Made by a program: the position numbers and the translations under genes
NCBI GenBank assembly: GCA_003859965.1
Contig: RQYR01000009.1
Span: 1-64,000 of the forward strand
DNA: 64,000 nucleotides
Source of the DNA: Comamonadaceae bacterium OH2545_COT-014
GTDB taxonomy: Bacteria; Pseudomonadota; Gammaproteobacteria; Burkholderiales; Burkholderiaceae_C
Direction of reading: 5' to 3'
Notes under the pieces: generated by a model
Seen by the model: the letters and a program-made list of their open reading frames with translations, nothing else
Told to the model about the DNA's origin: nothing
The model's database searches: none
Part shown: positions 39,815 through 48,583 of the stretch, piece by piece
How positions within the stretch are numbered: position 1 is the stretch's first letter
Layout of the letters: each line of letters begins with the position of its first letter

Positions 39815-40396
39815 TTACTTCTGGCCGTGATTGAGCTTGGCGTCGTTAATGCACTTGTCCTTGGCATCGCCGGAAAGGGCGTCGCATTTTTCCTTGGCAA
39901 GTTCGTAGTTGGCTTCGCGCTTTTCAGCGGCGGCGTCTTTGCGGGCTTCGGAAACGTTGGCGGCTTTTTCAGCGCTGTTGTCGGCAGGGGTTTCCTTGGC
40001 CTTGGCGACCTTGGCATTTTCCTTGGCGTGGGTGTAGTCGGCCTCAGCCTTCTTTTTGCACACGTCCTTGGGGTTGCCGGACAGGTCGTCGCATTTTTCC
40101 TTGGCGACTTCGTAGTCAGCCTCGGCGCGAGCCAGGCGGGCCTTGTAGTTGGCTTGCTCGCTGGGCTTTTCGCGTGCTTCCAGCTCGGCTTCGGCCACTT
40201 TCTCGTTGCCCTTGGCCTGCTTGACGCACACGTCCTTGACATTGCCGCTCAGTGCGTCGCACTTTTGTTTGGCGGCCTTGTATTCGGCTTCAATGCGGTT
40301 TTTTTCCGCTTTGACTTCTTCCTTGGTCAGGGCAAAGCTGGCGCCGGAAAACAGGCTGGCGGCGACGAAAGCAACGAGGGTGGGCGTGAATTTCAT
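39815..40396 (-). CDS. Periplasmic Lys/Ala-rich protein with three CX10C repeats
   Basis: This 193-residue protein has a clear signal peptide cleaved after residue 22 (GASFA). The mature part is a charged, probably helical chain with three copies of a motif like AKEKCDALSGNxKDxC, with cysteines at 46/57, 102/113 and 171/182, each CX10C. The cysteines may form three intramolecular disulfide hairpins in the periplasm. Similar uncharacterised proteins occur in Burkholderiales as far as I recall. Codon use is AT-richer and very lysine-rich. ATG 40396 follows AAGGAAA. Function is unknown; envelope stress or metal binding are only guesses. Confidence 0.8.
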   Translation of the reverse strand: MKFTPTLVAFVAASLFSGASFALTKEEVKAEKNRIEAEYKAAKQKCDALSGNVKDVCVKQAKGNEKVAEAELEAREKPSEQANYKARLARAEADYEVAKEKCDDLSGNPKDVCKKKAEADYTHAKENAKVAKAKETPADNSAEKAANVSEARKDAAAEKREANYELAKEKCDALSGDAKDKCINDAKLNHGQK

Positions 40397-40423
40397 CCGT
40401 TTTTTCCTTTTCAAGAAATGATG

Positions 40424-40445
40424 CGGCAACCGATAGTGGTTGCCG
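40424..40445. promoter_or_regulatory. Hairpin/operator before the CX10C protein gene
   Basis: CGGCAACC-GATAGT-GGTTGCCG is a perfect 8-bp inverted repeat 28 bases before the start codon. An AT-rich box (TTTAAATTA on the minus strand) lies just beyond it. It may be an operator or a leader hairpin. The rest of 40446-40691 shows nothing further. Confidence 0.45.
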
Positions 40446-40691
40446 TGCCGGTAATTTAAAGGCGTGAAAAAACGGGGGCGGTAGGCATGCGGAAAAAGCG
40501 GGCGTCAGTGAAAACCTACTTGGCGCCGGCTTGCCCGGTGCGGGCGGCATGAAAGCCATGTCCGCGCACCGCTGGCCGGCGCCTGCCCGGAGAGCCAGGG
40601 CCGGTATGCTTGACCGCCTGGAGGCTGCGCCAGCAGGAAACGCAGGTAACAACGCGGGCCAGGCCAAAGCGCGAAAGGGAGGGCGCTGAAC

Positions 40692-41822
40692 GTGGATCAT
40701 GTGGATGCGGTGGTGATTGGCGCGGGCGTGGTCGGGCTGGCCGTGGCGCGCGCGCTGGCGCTGGCGGGGCGCGAGGTGGTGGTGCTGGAGGCCGCGCCGG
40801 GCGTGGGCACGGGCATCAGTTCACGCAACAGCGAGGTGATCCACGCGGGCCTGTATTACGCACCCGGTTCCCTGAAGGCGCGGCTGTGCGTGCAAGGCCG
40901 CCAGATGCTTTACGACTACTGCGCAGAGCGGGGCATTGCCCATCGGCGCTGCGGCAAGCTCATCGTGGCCACGACCGAGGCCGAACGCGCGCCGCTGGCG
41001 GCCATTGCCGAACGCGCCGCTGCCGCGGGCGTGCATGACCTGGTGCCGCTGACGCCTGGCCAAGCCCGGGCGCTGGAGCCCGCGCTGCACTGCGTGGCGG
41101 CGCTGCATTCGCCATCCACCGGCATCGTGGACAGCCATGCCCTCATGCTGGCGCTGCTGGGCGACGTGGAGCGTGCCGGCGGGGTGCTGGCGGTGCAATC
41201 GGCTGTGAGATCGGCCGTGCGCCATGCCCGGGCGCGGACCGGCAGCGGGCCGGGGGCGGCGGGCATGGCGCTGGTCATGGAAGACGGCACGGAATTGGCC
41301 ACGCACTGGGTGGTCAACGCCGCGGGCTTGCAGGCGCCGGCGCTGGCGCGGCGGTTTGAAGGACTGGCGCCCCAGCATGTGCCAGAGGCGCACTTTGCCA
41401 AGGGCAGCTATTTCACGCTGGCCGGGCGCGCCCCGTTTTCGCGCCTGATCTATCCGGTGCCGCAGCCTGGCGGCCTGGGCGTGCACCTCACGCTGGATCT
41501 GGCCGGGCAGGCCCGCTTTGGCCCCGACGTGCAGTGGGTGGCCGCGCCGGACGATTTGGCCGTGGACCCGGCCCGCGCCCCCGCGTTCGAGTCCGAGGTG
41601 CGCCGCTACTGGCCCGGCCTGCCTGCCGGCGCGCTGCAACCGGGCTACGCAGGCATGCGCCCCAAAATCAGCGGCCCGGGCGAGGCGGCGGCTGACTTCC
41701 TGATTCAAGGCCCGCGCACGCACGGCGTGCCGGGGCTGGTCAACCTGTTCGGCATGGAATCGCCGGGGTTGACAAGTTGCCTGGCCATTGGCGCCCACGT
41801 GGCCGCCATGCTGCACGGCTGA
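40692..41822 (+). CDS. FAD-dependent oxidoreductase (L-2-hydroxyglutarate oxidase-like)
   Basis: This 376-residue DAO-family flavoprotein has the FAD-binding [16 protein letters not shown] at residues 8-23, [23 protein letters not shown] read as two motifs around 31-53, and [14 protein letters not shown] near 210. The [20 protein letters not shown] stretch is typical of L-2-hydroxyglutarate dehydrogenases (LhgO/L2HGDH). It would oxidise a 2-hydroxy acid and pass electrons to O2 or quinone. GTG 40692 is the start. The rhomboid gene begins 21 bases after its stop. Substrate is inferred from family only. Confidence 0.8.
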   Translation: MDHVDAVVIGAGVVGLAVARALALAGREVVVLEAAPGVGTGISSRNSEVIHAGLYYAPGSLKARLCVQGRQMLYDYCAERGIAHRRCGKLIVATTEAERAPLAAIAERAAAAGVHDLVPLTPGQARALEPALHCVAALHSPSTGIVDSHALMLALLGDVERAGGVLAVQSAVRSAVRHARARTGSGPGAAGMALVMEDGTELATHWVVNAAGLQAPALARRFEGLAPQHVPEAHFAKGSYFTLAGRAPFSRLIYPVPQPGGLGVHLTLDLAGQARFGPDVQWVAAPDDLAVDPARAPAFESEVRRYWPGLPAGALQPGYAGMRPKISGPGEAAADFLIQGPRTHGVPGLVNLFGMESPGLTSCLAIGAHVAAMLHG

Positions 41823-41842
41823 AGCCGGGGGCGCAGGCGGCC

Positions 41843-43324
41843 ATGTTCTTAGCCATTCCGCTTGAAAGCCGCCCCAGCTGGCGGCGTCCGCCGTGGCTGG
41901 TGCTGCTGCTCATCGCCATCAATGTGCTGGTGTACTGGGGGCCGCAGCGCGCGCAGGAACGCGGCCAGCAGCGCGCCGCCGCCTACTACGCGCAAAGCGC
42001 GCTGCCAGCGCTGGAGCTGCCGGCCTTCATGCAGTGGCTGCAAGACACCGCCTCGCCCCAGCTGCCGGTGGCGCGGCAGATGTACCAGCACCAGGCCTAC
42101 CAGCCGCTGCTGGTGCTGATGCATCGCGCTGAACCCTTCATGGCCCGGCTGCGGGCGGGCCATGTCATTGAGGCGCAGGACGCACGGCACGCGCAGTGGC
42201 AAAGCGAGCGCGCCCGGCTGGACGCCCTGTGGCCCGCGCCCTTTACCGAACGCTGGGCCATGAATTTCGACCCCGGCGCGCCCTGGCGGCCCGTGACCTG
42301 GCTCACTGCCGCCTTCCTGCACGGCAGCGCGGGGCACCTGCTGGGCAACATGGTGTTTCTGCTGCTGTTCGGCTTTTCGGTGGAGCTGGCCCTGGGCCGC
42401 GCCGTGTTTCTGCTGTTTTACCTGCTTGGCGCGCTGGGGGCGGGGGCAATGGCGGCCTGGGCCTACGCCGGCTCGGGCGGGCTGGGGCTGGGCGCATCAG
42501 GCGCGGTGTCGGCGCTGATGGGCATGTACGCGGTCATGTACCGGCTGCGGCGCATCCGCTTTTTCTACCAGTTCGTCTTCTACTTCAACACCGTGCGCGC
42601 GCCCGCCCTCATTCTGCTGCCCGCCTGGGTGGCGACCGAGCTGCTGCAGCACTGGCTGGGCGGGCGCGGCGTGGCCTACATGGCGCACCTGGGCGGCTTG
42701 CTGACTGGTGCGCTGCTGATGGGGCTGGCGCTGGCCGCCGGCCGCGTCCGCCTGCCCCGCCCAAGCCCGTCCGGCGCAGGCGGCGCGGACGAAAGCCGCT
42801 ACACCGCCGCCGTGGCCCGCGCCAAGCGGCTCATCAGCGAAATGCGCTTTGGCGAAGCCAGCGCCGCCTGGCGCGAGGCGGCGCGCCTGCGCCCGCATGA
42901 CGAAACCACGCTGCGCGCCTGGTTCGCGCTCACGCGCCACCAGCCCGCCAGCGATGACTTTCACCGCGCCGCCCATCTCATCTTCCGGCTGCCGGGGCAA
43001 GGCCTGCCGACCCTGGCGCTCAAGCACGAAACCTATCGCCGCTACCTGGACCTGGCGCGCCCGGCCGTGCGCTTGCAGGCGCACGACATGAGCCGCTTGG
43101 TGCGCGCCTTTGCCCGCCTGGGCGAGTTCGACGACGCCGAGCGCCTGTGCCGCCTGCTGCTGAAACGCCCTGACCCGCCGCCGGATCTGGCCGCCAGCGT
43201 CAGCGCCCTGGCCATGCAGTTGCTGCACAGCGGCCAGCGCATTCGCGCCCGTGCCTGGCTGCCCGTGCTGGAACGCCTGGCGCCGGACGATGCGGCCATC
43301 CGGGCGCTGTCCGTGCATGCCTGA
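41843..43324 (+). CDS. Rhomboid family intramembrane protease with TPR-like tail
   Basis: This 493-residue membrane protein has an N-terminal helix (residues 18-33), a periplasmic or cytosolic stretch, then a rhomboid core: HGSAGHLLGNMVFLL near 160-174, catalytic Ser219 in GASGAVSALMG, and catalytic His282 in YMAHLGGLLTG. Residues ~325-490 form a soluble helical tail with TPR-like pairs (RAKRLISEMRFGEASAAWRE). Rhomboids cleave transmembrane substrates; the tail may recruit partners. ATG 41843 is chosen, 20 bases after the oxidoreductase stop. Substrates are unknown. Confidence 0.85.
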   Translation: MFLAIPLESRPSWRRPPWLVLLLIAINVLVYWGPQRAQERGQQRAAAYYAQSALPALELPAFMQWLQDTASPQLPVARQMYQHQAYQPLLVLMHRAEPFMARLRAGHVIEAQDARHAQWQSERARLDALWPAPFTERWAMNFDPGAPWRPVTWLTAAFLHGSAGHLLGNMVFLLLFGFSVELALGRAVFLLFYLLGALGAGAMAAWAYAGSGGLGLGASGAVSALMGMYAVMYRLRRIRFFYQFVFYFNTVRAPALILLPAWVATELLQHWLGGRGVAYMAHLGGLLTGALLMGLALAAGRVRLPRPSPSGAGGADESRYTAAVARAKRLISEMRFGEASAAWREAARLRPHDETTLRAWFALTRHQPASDDFHRAAHLIFRLPGQGLPTLALKHETYRRYLDLARPAVRLQAHDMSRLVRAFARLGEFDDAERLCRLLLKRPDPPPDLAASVSALAMQLLHSGQRIRARAWLPVLERLAPDDAAIRALSVHA

Positions 43325-43895
43325 GAGCCGGTTCAAAGTCTTGGTGTGCGCCCGCCGCGCCAGGGTGTGAATCTGCGGGCGGTCAGCGGGTCATGAACAG
43401 GCATGAAAATGCCATTTCGGGCCGTATCTACGCCCTGATTTGCTATTGATTTGATACTAATGGTGGCGTGCGGGTTTGGCGTGTGCAATCCGAGGCGGCT
43501 GCGGGCCTGCCCTTTTTCTGCGACAATCCGGCGCTTCACGCGCGGCAGTGCCTGCCAACCAGGGCACCGCGCGTTTTCATTGCATCTCCCTTCTCGCATC
43601 GCAAGCCGGGCCGCCCTGACCCATGTTCAGGGGCTGCCCAGGCATTTCAGGAGCGCATGGTTTCCAGACAGCCGGCCTGCCCGGCACTGGCGTGCGCCTC
43701 GCCTTTTCTCATGCGCCGTGCCCGGTTTGGGCCGAGCGGCTTTATCGCGCTGTTGGATGGTTGGTGTGGATTGCCCCGCGCCTTGCCCTTGCCGGGTGGC
43801 GCGGCCATTTGACAACGCGGTGAACACGCCGGTGCGCCCTTTGCCTGTGGCGCGCCGCGCGCCATGCCGCTTTTGCTGAAAGAAAGTGCTTGCAC
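43325..43895. other. 571-bp gap: probable long leader of the helicase gene
   Basis: I see no convincing gene here. Short frames exist but have no family signal. CCTGA-CCCATGT-TCAGG near 43616 could form a small hairpin. DEAD-box helicase genes often carry long, cold- or feedback-regulated 5' leaders, so this gap may hold one, but no promoter stands out. Confidence 0.4.
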
Positions 43896-46097
43896 ATGCA
43901 TACCCCTTTGCCTGACGAATCGACGTCCGCCCTTGAAACGGCCCCCACGCTGGCGCCTGCCGAAACCGTGTTGGCTGAGTCCGCACGGGCTGAACTGACG
44001 GCCTCCGCAGACCCGGCGGCGGCCACGGCGGCTGCGCCCCATGCCCAAGACGCTCAAGACGTTCAAGACGTTCAAGACGTTCAGGATGCCCAAGACACCC
44101 AGAGCGGCCAGGCCTTCGCCGCGCTGGGCCTGGCCCCCGAGCTGCTGCGCGCCGTGGCCGAGCTGGGCTTCACCGAGCCCACGCCGGTGCAGCAACAGGC
44201 CATTCCGCTGGCCTTGTCCGCGCCCGCCGGGGCAAGCGGTGTGGGCGGTGCGGGCGGCGCACAGGGCTTCATCGACCTCATGGTTTCCAGCCAAACCGGC
44301 AGCGGCAAGACGGCGGCCTTTTTGCTGCCCGTGCTGCACACGCTGATTGGCATGCAGGCCGAGCAGGCCGCGCGTGAAAAAGCCGAGTGGGACGCCCGCG
44401 TGGCCGACGCCCTGGCGCGCGGCGAAGCCCCGCCCAGAAAACCGCGCCGCAAGAACCCGACCGACCGGCGCCACTTCAAGGCCGCCCAGCCCGGCGCGCT
44501 GGTGCTGTGCCCCACGCGCGAGCTGGCGCAGCAGGTGGCGGCCGACGCCATCGACCTGGTGCGCCACGTGCGCGGCGTGCGCATCGCCACCGTGGTGGGC
44601 GGCATGCCCTACCAGATGCAAATCGCGCGCCTGCAAAACGCCAACCTGGTGGTGGCCACGCCCGGCCGCCTGCTCGATCTGGCGGGCAGCGGCCAGATCC
44701 GCCTGGACGGCGTGCGCTTTCTCGTGCTGGACGAGGCCGACCGCATGCTCGACCTGGGCTTTGCCGACGAGCTGGCCGAAATCCATCTGCAAACCCAGCA
44801 GCGCCAGCAAACCATGATGTTCAGCGCCACCTTCGCGCCGCGCATCCAGCAGCTGGCCATGCGCGTGATGCATGACGGCGGCGCCAAGGTGCAGCGCGTG
44901 CAGGTGGCCACGCCGCAGGAGCGGCACGCCAACATCCGGCAGGAGCTGTACTGGGCTGACAGCCCCGAACACAAGCGCGCGCTGCTCGACCACTGGCTGC
45001 GCGACGCCGCCATCGACCAGGCCATTGTTTTCGCCTGCACGCAGATCGAATGCGAGCAATTGGCCGAGGACTTGCAGCAAGCCGGCTTTGCCGCCGTGGC
45101 GCTGCACGGCGCGCTCAGCCAGAGCCTGCGCAACCGGCGCCTGGCCGCGCTGCGCGACGGGCGCGTGCAAATCCTGGTGGCCACCGACGTGGCCGCGCGC
45201 GGCATCGACGTGCCCACCATCACCCACGTCTTCAACTACGGCCTGCCCATGAAGGCCGAGGACTACACCCACCGCATCGGTCGCACCGGCCGTGCGGGCC
45301 GCGACGGCCTGGCCGTGACGCTGGCCGAAATCCGCGACCGCCGCCGCCTGGCTGACATCGAGGCCTACACGCGGCAGCACTTCCGCCCCCACACCGTGGC
45401 CGGGCTGGAGCCGCAGAAATACTTCCCGCCCGTGACCGACCCGCGGGGCATGCGCGGCAAAGGCGGCGTTGGCCCCAAAGGCAAAGGCAGCAAAGGCGGC
45501 AAGGGTGGCCGCAGCGGCCCGCCGCCGCGCCGCGCCGACAGCCGCGGGCCGCGCCAAATGGGCGCGAAGGCTGCGTTTCGCGATGACTGGGGCAGCCGCC
45601 CGGTGAGCGGGCCAGACCGCCGCGAAAACCACTGGGGGCGTGACGTGCGTGAGCTACGCGAGCCGCGCGATACACGCGGGCCGCAGGGCTGGGGTGAGGG
45701 CGCTGGACGCGCCACCCACGGCCATCATGGCGGCGCCCCTGTCCACCGGGATGCCCCCTGGCCCAAGCCCCGCTTTGGCGCGGCGATGCCGCAACCCCGA
45801 CCGGGCGGCGCGGGCGCTGGCCGCCGTTTTGGCGATGAGGGCGCGCGCTTTGGCAAACCGGCTTTCCAGGCCCGCGCCGGTGATGACGCGCCAGGCGGGC
45901 GCGCGCCGCGCTACACGCAGCCGCGCGATGGGCGTGGTCCGCGCGCCGATGGCTGGGCGCCGCAAGGGCGCTTTGACGCCCCGGCCGGGGGCGCGCGCTT
46001 CAACGCGGCGCGCCCGGCCGGCTATCGCCCGGCCAAGGGCGAGCCCCGCTTTGCCGCGCCCAAGCCCTATACGCCGCGCAAATCCGCCCGCGACTGA
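43896..46097 (+). CDS. rhlE: DEAD-box ATP-dependent RNA helicase (RhlE-like)
   Basis: This 733-residue cytosolic helicase unwinds RNA, probably in ribosome assembly and RNA decay. It has a disordered N-terminus (1-70), Q motif region FAALGLAPELL..PTPVQQQAIP near 72-100, Walker A SQTGSGKTAAF near 131, VLDEADRMLDLGF near 278, FSATF near 308, and HRIGRTGRAGRDG near 460. The 200-residue C-terminal tail is Gly/Arg-rich with RGxGG-like runs for RNA binding. The N-terminus contains an in-frame 9-bp tandem repeat. ATG 43896 is used; TTG 43890 is possible. Two inserts (GASGVGGAGG and the 150-190 linker) lengthen the core. Confidence 0.9.
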   Translation: MHTPLPDESTSALETAPTLAPAETVLAESARAELTASADPAAATAAAPHAQDAQDVQDVQDVQDAQDTQSGQAFAALGLAPELLRAVAELGFTEPTPVQQQAIPLALSAPAGASGVGGAGGAQGFIDLMVSSQTGSGKTAAFLLPVLHTLIGMQAEQAAREKAEWDARVADALARGEAPPRKPRRKNPTDRRHFKAAQPGALVLCPTRELAQQVAADAIDLVRHVRGVRIATVVGGMPYQMQIARLQNANLVVATPGRLLDLAGSGQIRLDGVRFLVLDEADRMLDLGFADELAEIHLQTQQRQQTMMFSATFAPRIQQLAMRVMHDGGAKVQRVQVATPQERHANIRQELYWADSPEHKRALLDHWLRDAAIDQAIVFACTQIECEQLAEDLQQAGFAAVALHGALSQSLRNRRLAALRDGRVQILVATDVAARGIDVPTITHVFNYGLPMKAEDYTHRIGRTGRAGRDGLAVTLAEIRDRRRLADIEAYTRQHFRPHTVAGLEPQKYFPPVTDPRGMRGKGGVGPKGKGSKGGKGGRSGPPPRRADSRGPRQMGAKAAFRDDWGSRPVSGPDRRENHWGRDVRELREPRDTRGPQGWGEGAGRATHGHHGGAPVHRDAPWPKPRFGAAMPQPRPGGAGAGRRFGDEGARFGKPAFQARAGDDAPGGRAPRYTQPRDGRGPRADGWAPQGRFDAPAGGARFNAARPAGYRPAKGEPRFAAPKPYTPRKSARD
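44043..44096 (+). repeat. Six 9-bp tandem repeats in the helicase N-terminus
   Basis: Six units of the GTTCAAGAC type run in frame and encode AQD/VQD repeats in the disordered N-terminus. Changes in copy number would keep the frame and only alter linker length. Confidence 0.75.
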
Positions 46098-46170
46098 CGC
46101 GGTGCGGCGGGCTGCGCGCCGGTACTTGGCGGCAGCGGCCCTCTGACGCTTCTTTGACGACTGGCCCACC

Positions 46171-46650
46171 ATGTCCTTCCGCATCTCCATACAGACCGAC
46201 GACTTTGACGTTTCCGCCGAACTGGCCGCGCTGCGCGGCACGGACGGCCGGGTAGGAGCCGTGTGCTGTTTCGTGGGCACCGTGCGTGACCACGGCGGCG
46301 CAGGTGCGGTGACGGACATGACCCTGGAGCACTACCCCGGCATGACGGAGCAGGCCATCGGCGCCATGATCGACGCGGCCCGCGCCCGTTTTGATGTGCT
46401 GGGCGTGCGCGTCATCCACCGCGTGGGGTGCTTGCGGGCGCACGAGCAGATCGTGATGGTGGCCGTCACTTCCGCGCACCGCGGCCAAAGCTTTCAGGCC
46501 TGCGAGTTCCTGATGGACTACCTCAAAACCCAGGCGCCCTTCTGGAAGAAAGAAACCACGCCGCAAGGCGCGCACTGGGTGGATGCCCGGGAAAGCGACG
46601 ACGCGGCGCTGGCGCGCTGGGGCGTGGCCGCAGGCGGCAACGCGGCTTGA
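46171..46650 (+). CDS. moaE: Molybdopterin synthase catalytic subunit
   Basis: MoaE, with MoaD, inserts the dithiolene sulfurs into cyclic pyranopterin monophosphate in molybdenum cofactor synthesis. The 159-residue protein has GAVCCFVGTVRDH near 29, LEHYPGM near 51, HRVGCLRAHEQIVMVAVTSAHR split across 83-104, and the active-site lysines in PFWKKETTPQG near 124. Length is normal. No moaD or other moa gene is adjacent, so it stands alone between rhlE and efp. Confidence 0.93.
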   Translation: MSFRISIQTDDFDVSAELAALRGTDGRVGAVCCFVGTVRDHGGAGAVTDMTLEHYPGMTEQAIGAMIDAARARFDVLGVRVIHRVGCLRAHEQIVMVAVTSAHRGQSFQACEFLMDYLKTQAPFWKKETTPQGAHWVDARESDDAALARWGVAAGGNAA

Positions 46651-46803
46651 AGGTTCGCATTGGGGGCGCCGCCGCGTCTGCTTCACGGACGGCTTTGCCT
46701 TAAAATCGCGCCTTTTGCGCCCGCCGGGCCGCCTTTTCTTGCAAGGCAGGCTGGCGCTGGCGTCCCGGGCCTTGTTTGCCCCATCACACTGGAATCACAC
46801 GTT

Positions 46804-47358
46804 ATGAAAATCGCCCAGGAAATCCGCGCTGGCAACGTCATCATGCACGGCAAGGATCCGATGATCGTCCTCAAGACCGAATACGCCCGTGGCGGCCGTG
46901 GCGCCGCCACCGTGCGCATGAAGCTCAAGGCGCTGCTGAGCAACATGGGCACCGAAGTCGTCTTCAAGGCCGACGACAAGATGGAGCAGATCATTCTGGA
47001 CCACAAGGAATGCACCTACTCCTATTTCGCCGACCCCATGTACGTGTTCATGGACGCCGACTACAACCAGTACGAGGTGGAAGCCGAGAACATGGGCGAC
47101 GCCCTGAACTACCTGGAAGACGGCATGGCCGTGGAAGTGGTGTTCTACGACGGCAAGGCCATCTCGGTGGAGCTGCCCACCACCATCGTGCGCGAAATCA
47201 CCTGGACCGAGCCGGCCGTCAAAGGCGACACCTCGGGCAAGGTCATGAAACCGGCCAAGATCGCCACCGGCTTTGAAGTGGCCGTGCCGCTGTTCGTGGA
47301 CCAGGGCGACAAGATCGAGATCGACACCCGCACCGGCGAATACCGCAAGCGCGTCTGA
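46804..47358 (+). CDS. efp: Translation elongation factor P
   Basis: EF-P relieves ribosome stalling at proline runs. The 184-residue protein has three beta-barrel domains; the tip of domain I reads [16 protein letters not shown] with Arg32, the residue rhamnosylated by EarP in many betaproteobacteria and pseudomonads rather than the lysine used by Epm[18 protein letters not shown] near 148 and the closing ...[12 protein letters not shown] are typical. ATG 46804 is certain from family alignment. A good terminator follows at 47395-47419. No earP gene lies in the window. Confidence 0.96.
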   Translation: MKIAQEIRAGNVIMHGKDPMIVLKTEYARGGRGAATVRMKLKALLSNMGTEVVFKADDKMEQIILDHKECTYSYFADPMYVFMDADYNQYEVEAENMGDALNYLEDGMAVEVVFYDGKAISVELPTTIVREITWTEPAVKGDTSGKVMKPAKIATGFEVAVPLFVDQGDKIEIDTRTGEYRKRV

Positions 47359-47394
47359 TCCTGGCCCGCGCCGTGTGACACGCGCTCCAAGTCC

Positions 47395-47419
47395 AAGGCT
47401 CCGTTTCAGGAGCCTTTTT
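47395..47419 (+). terminator. Rho-independent terminator after efp
   Basis: AAGGCTCC and GGAGCCTT form a perfect 8-bp stem around six bases, followed by a T-run at 47415-47419. It lies 37 bases after the efp stop. Confidence 0.88.
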
Positions 47420-47511
47420 ACCTTCTAAGGCCCAACAGGTGTGCCTAAGGCGCTTCTTTTATGATAGCGCCTGTGGCGTCCTCACCCACCACCGCAGACT
47501 GGAGAAAAGCC

Positions 47512-48375
47512 ATGCGTTCCCCCCTCACCCATGCCTGGCCCGACTTGCAGGCCCAAGCCCAGCAAGCCGGACAAGGCGAGCCGCTGGAGCCGCAGGCCTA
47601 TCGTCTGGCCTTCGCCGACCCGGAATTCATGCTGCGCCCCGAGGCGCGCGGCATCCGCTTCCAGCTGGAGCTGCTCAAGCCCGATCTGGGCATGCAGGCC
47701 GCCGGTGTGCACCACACCATCGTGGTCTATGGCGGCGCGCGCTTCATCGCGCCCGACGAGGCCGAAGCCGCGCTGGCCGCCGCCCGTGCCAGCGGCGAGC
47801 CGCTGGCTGTGGCGCAGGCCGAGCGGGCGCTGCGCAACGCGCACTATTACGCGAAGGCGCGCGAATTCGGCCGCATCGTGGCGCGCCACAGCCTGCAGCA
47901 AACGCCGGAAGAGCGCTTTTACATCTGCACCGGCGGCGGCCCCGGCGTGATGGAGGCCGCCAACCGTGGCGCGCATGACGAAGGCATGCCATCGGTGGGC
48001 CTGAACATCACGCTGCCGCACGAGCAGCACACCAATCGCTACGTGTCGCCGCACCTGGCGTTCAAGTTCCACTATTTCGCGCTGCGCAAGATGCACTTCA
48101 TGATGCGCGCCCGGGCGCTGGTGGCCTTTCCGGGCGGCTTCGGCACGCTGGACGAGTTGTTCGAAGTGCTCACCCTGGTGCAAACGCGCAAGGTGAAGCC
48201 GGTGCCCATCATCCTGTTTGGCAGCGCCTACTGGGACCGCCTGCTGAACCTGGAGATGCTGGCGGAAGAGGGCGCCATTTCGCCCGAAGACCTGGCGCTG
48301 TTTCGCACCGTGGACGAGCCGGCCGAGGCCTGGGACATCATTCACCGCTTTTACCGGCAGGGCGACGCGGCATGA
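47512..48375 (+). CDS. LOG family protein (cytokinin riboside monophosphate phosphoribohydrolase type)
   Basis: This 287-residue protein has the LOG signature: TGGGPGVMEAANRGA near 147 and PGGFGTLDELFE near 211. LOG enzymes release nucleobase from nucleoside monophosphates such as AMP or cytokinin nucleotides; bacterial members may also act as nucleotide hydrolases (PpnN). The protein is longer at the N-terminus than the ~190-residue short LOGs. GGAG lies before ATG 47512; an upstream ATG at 47461 is less likely. It follows efp after the terminator. Confidence 0.85.
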   Translation: MRSPLTHAWPDLQAQAQQAGQGEPLEPQAYRLAFADPEFMLRPEARGIRFQLELLKPDLGMQAAGVHHTIVVYGGARFIAPDEAEAALAAARASGEPLAVAQAERALRNAHYYAKAREFGRIVARHSLQQTPEERFYICTGGGPGVMEAANRGAHDEGMPSVGLNITLPHEQHTNRYVSPHLAFKFHYFALRKMHFMMRARALVAFPGGFGTLDELFEVLTLVQTRKVKPVPIILFGSAYWDRLLNLEMLAEEGAISPEDLALFRTVDEPAEAWDIIHRFYRQGDAA

Positions 48376-48583
48376 GCGGCGCGGCGGGCCGCTGGCGCCA
48401 GCCGGCCGTGCCCATGCGGCCTGCAGCGCCAGCGGGGCAAAAGAAGGCCACCGGGCCCGCCAGGCCCCCGCCAGCCGCTGGTTGCCGTGCCGGGCGTGGG
48501 CGGGTCGCCGCCTGAAGCGGCGCGCGCTGTACGAAGGATGGCTGAGGCGTGAAGCGAAGGCCTGGCAAAGGCTTGGGGCAAAC

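Noticed and set aside
48372-48512. A 46-codon frame starting in the LOG gene stop
   Set aside because: The ATGA overlap is suggestive, but the composition is Ala/Pro/Arg filler without motif; probably GC-rich noise.
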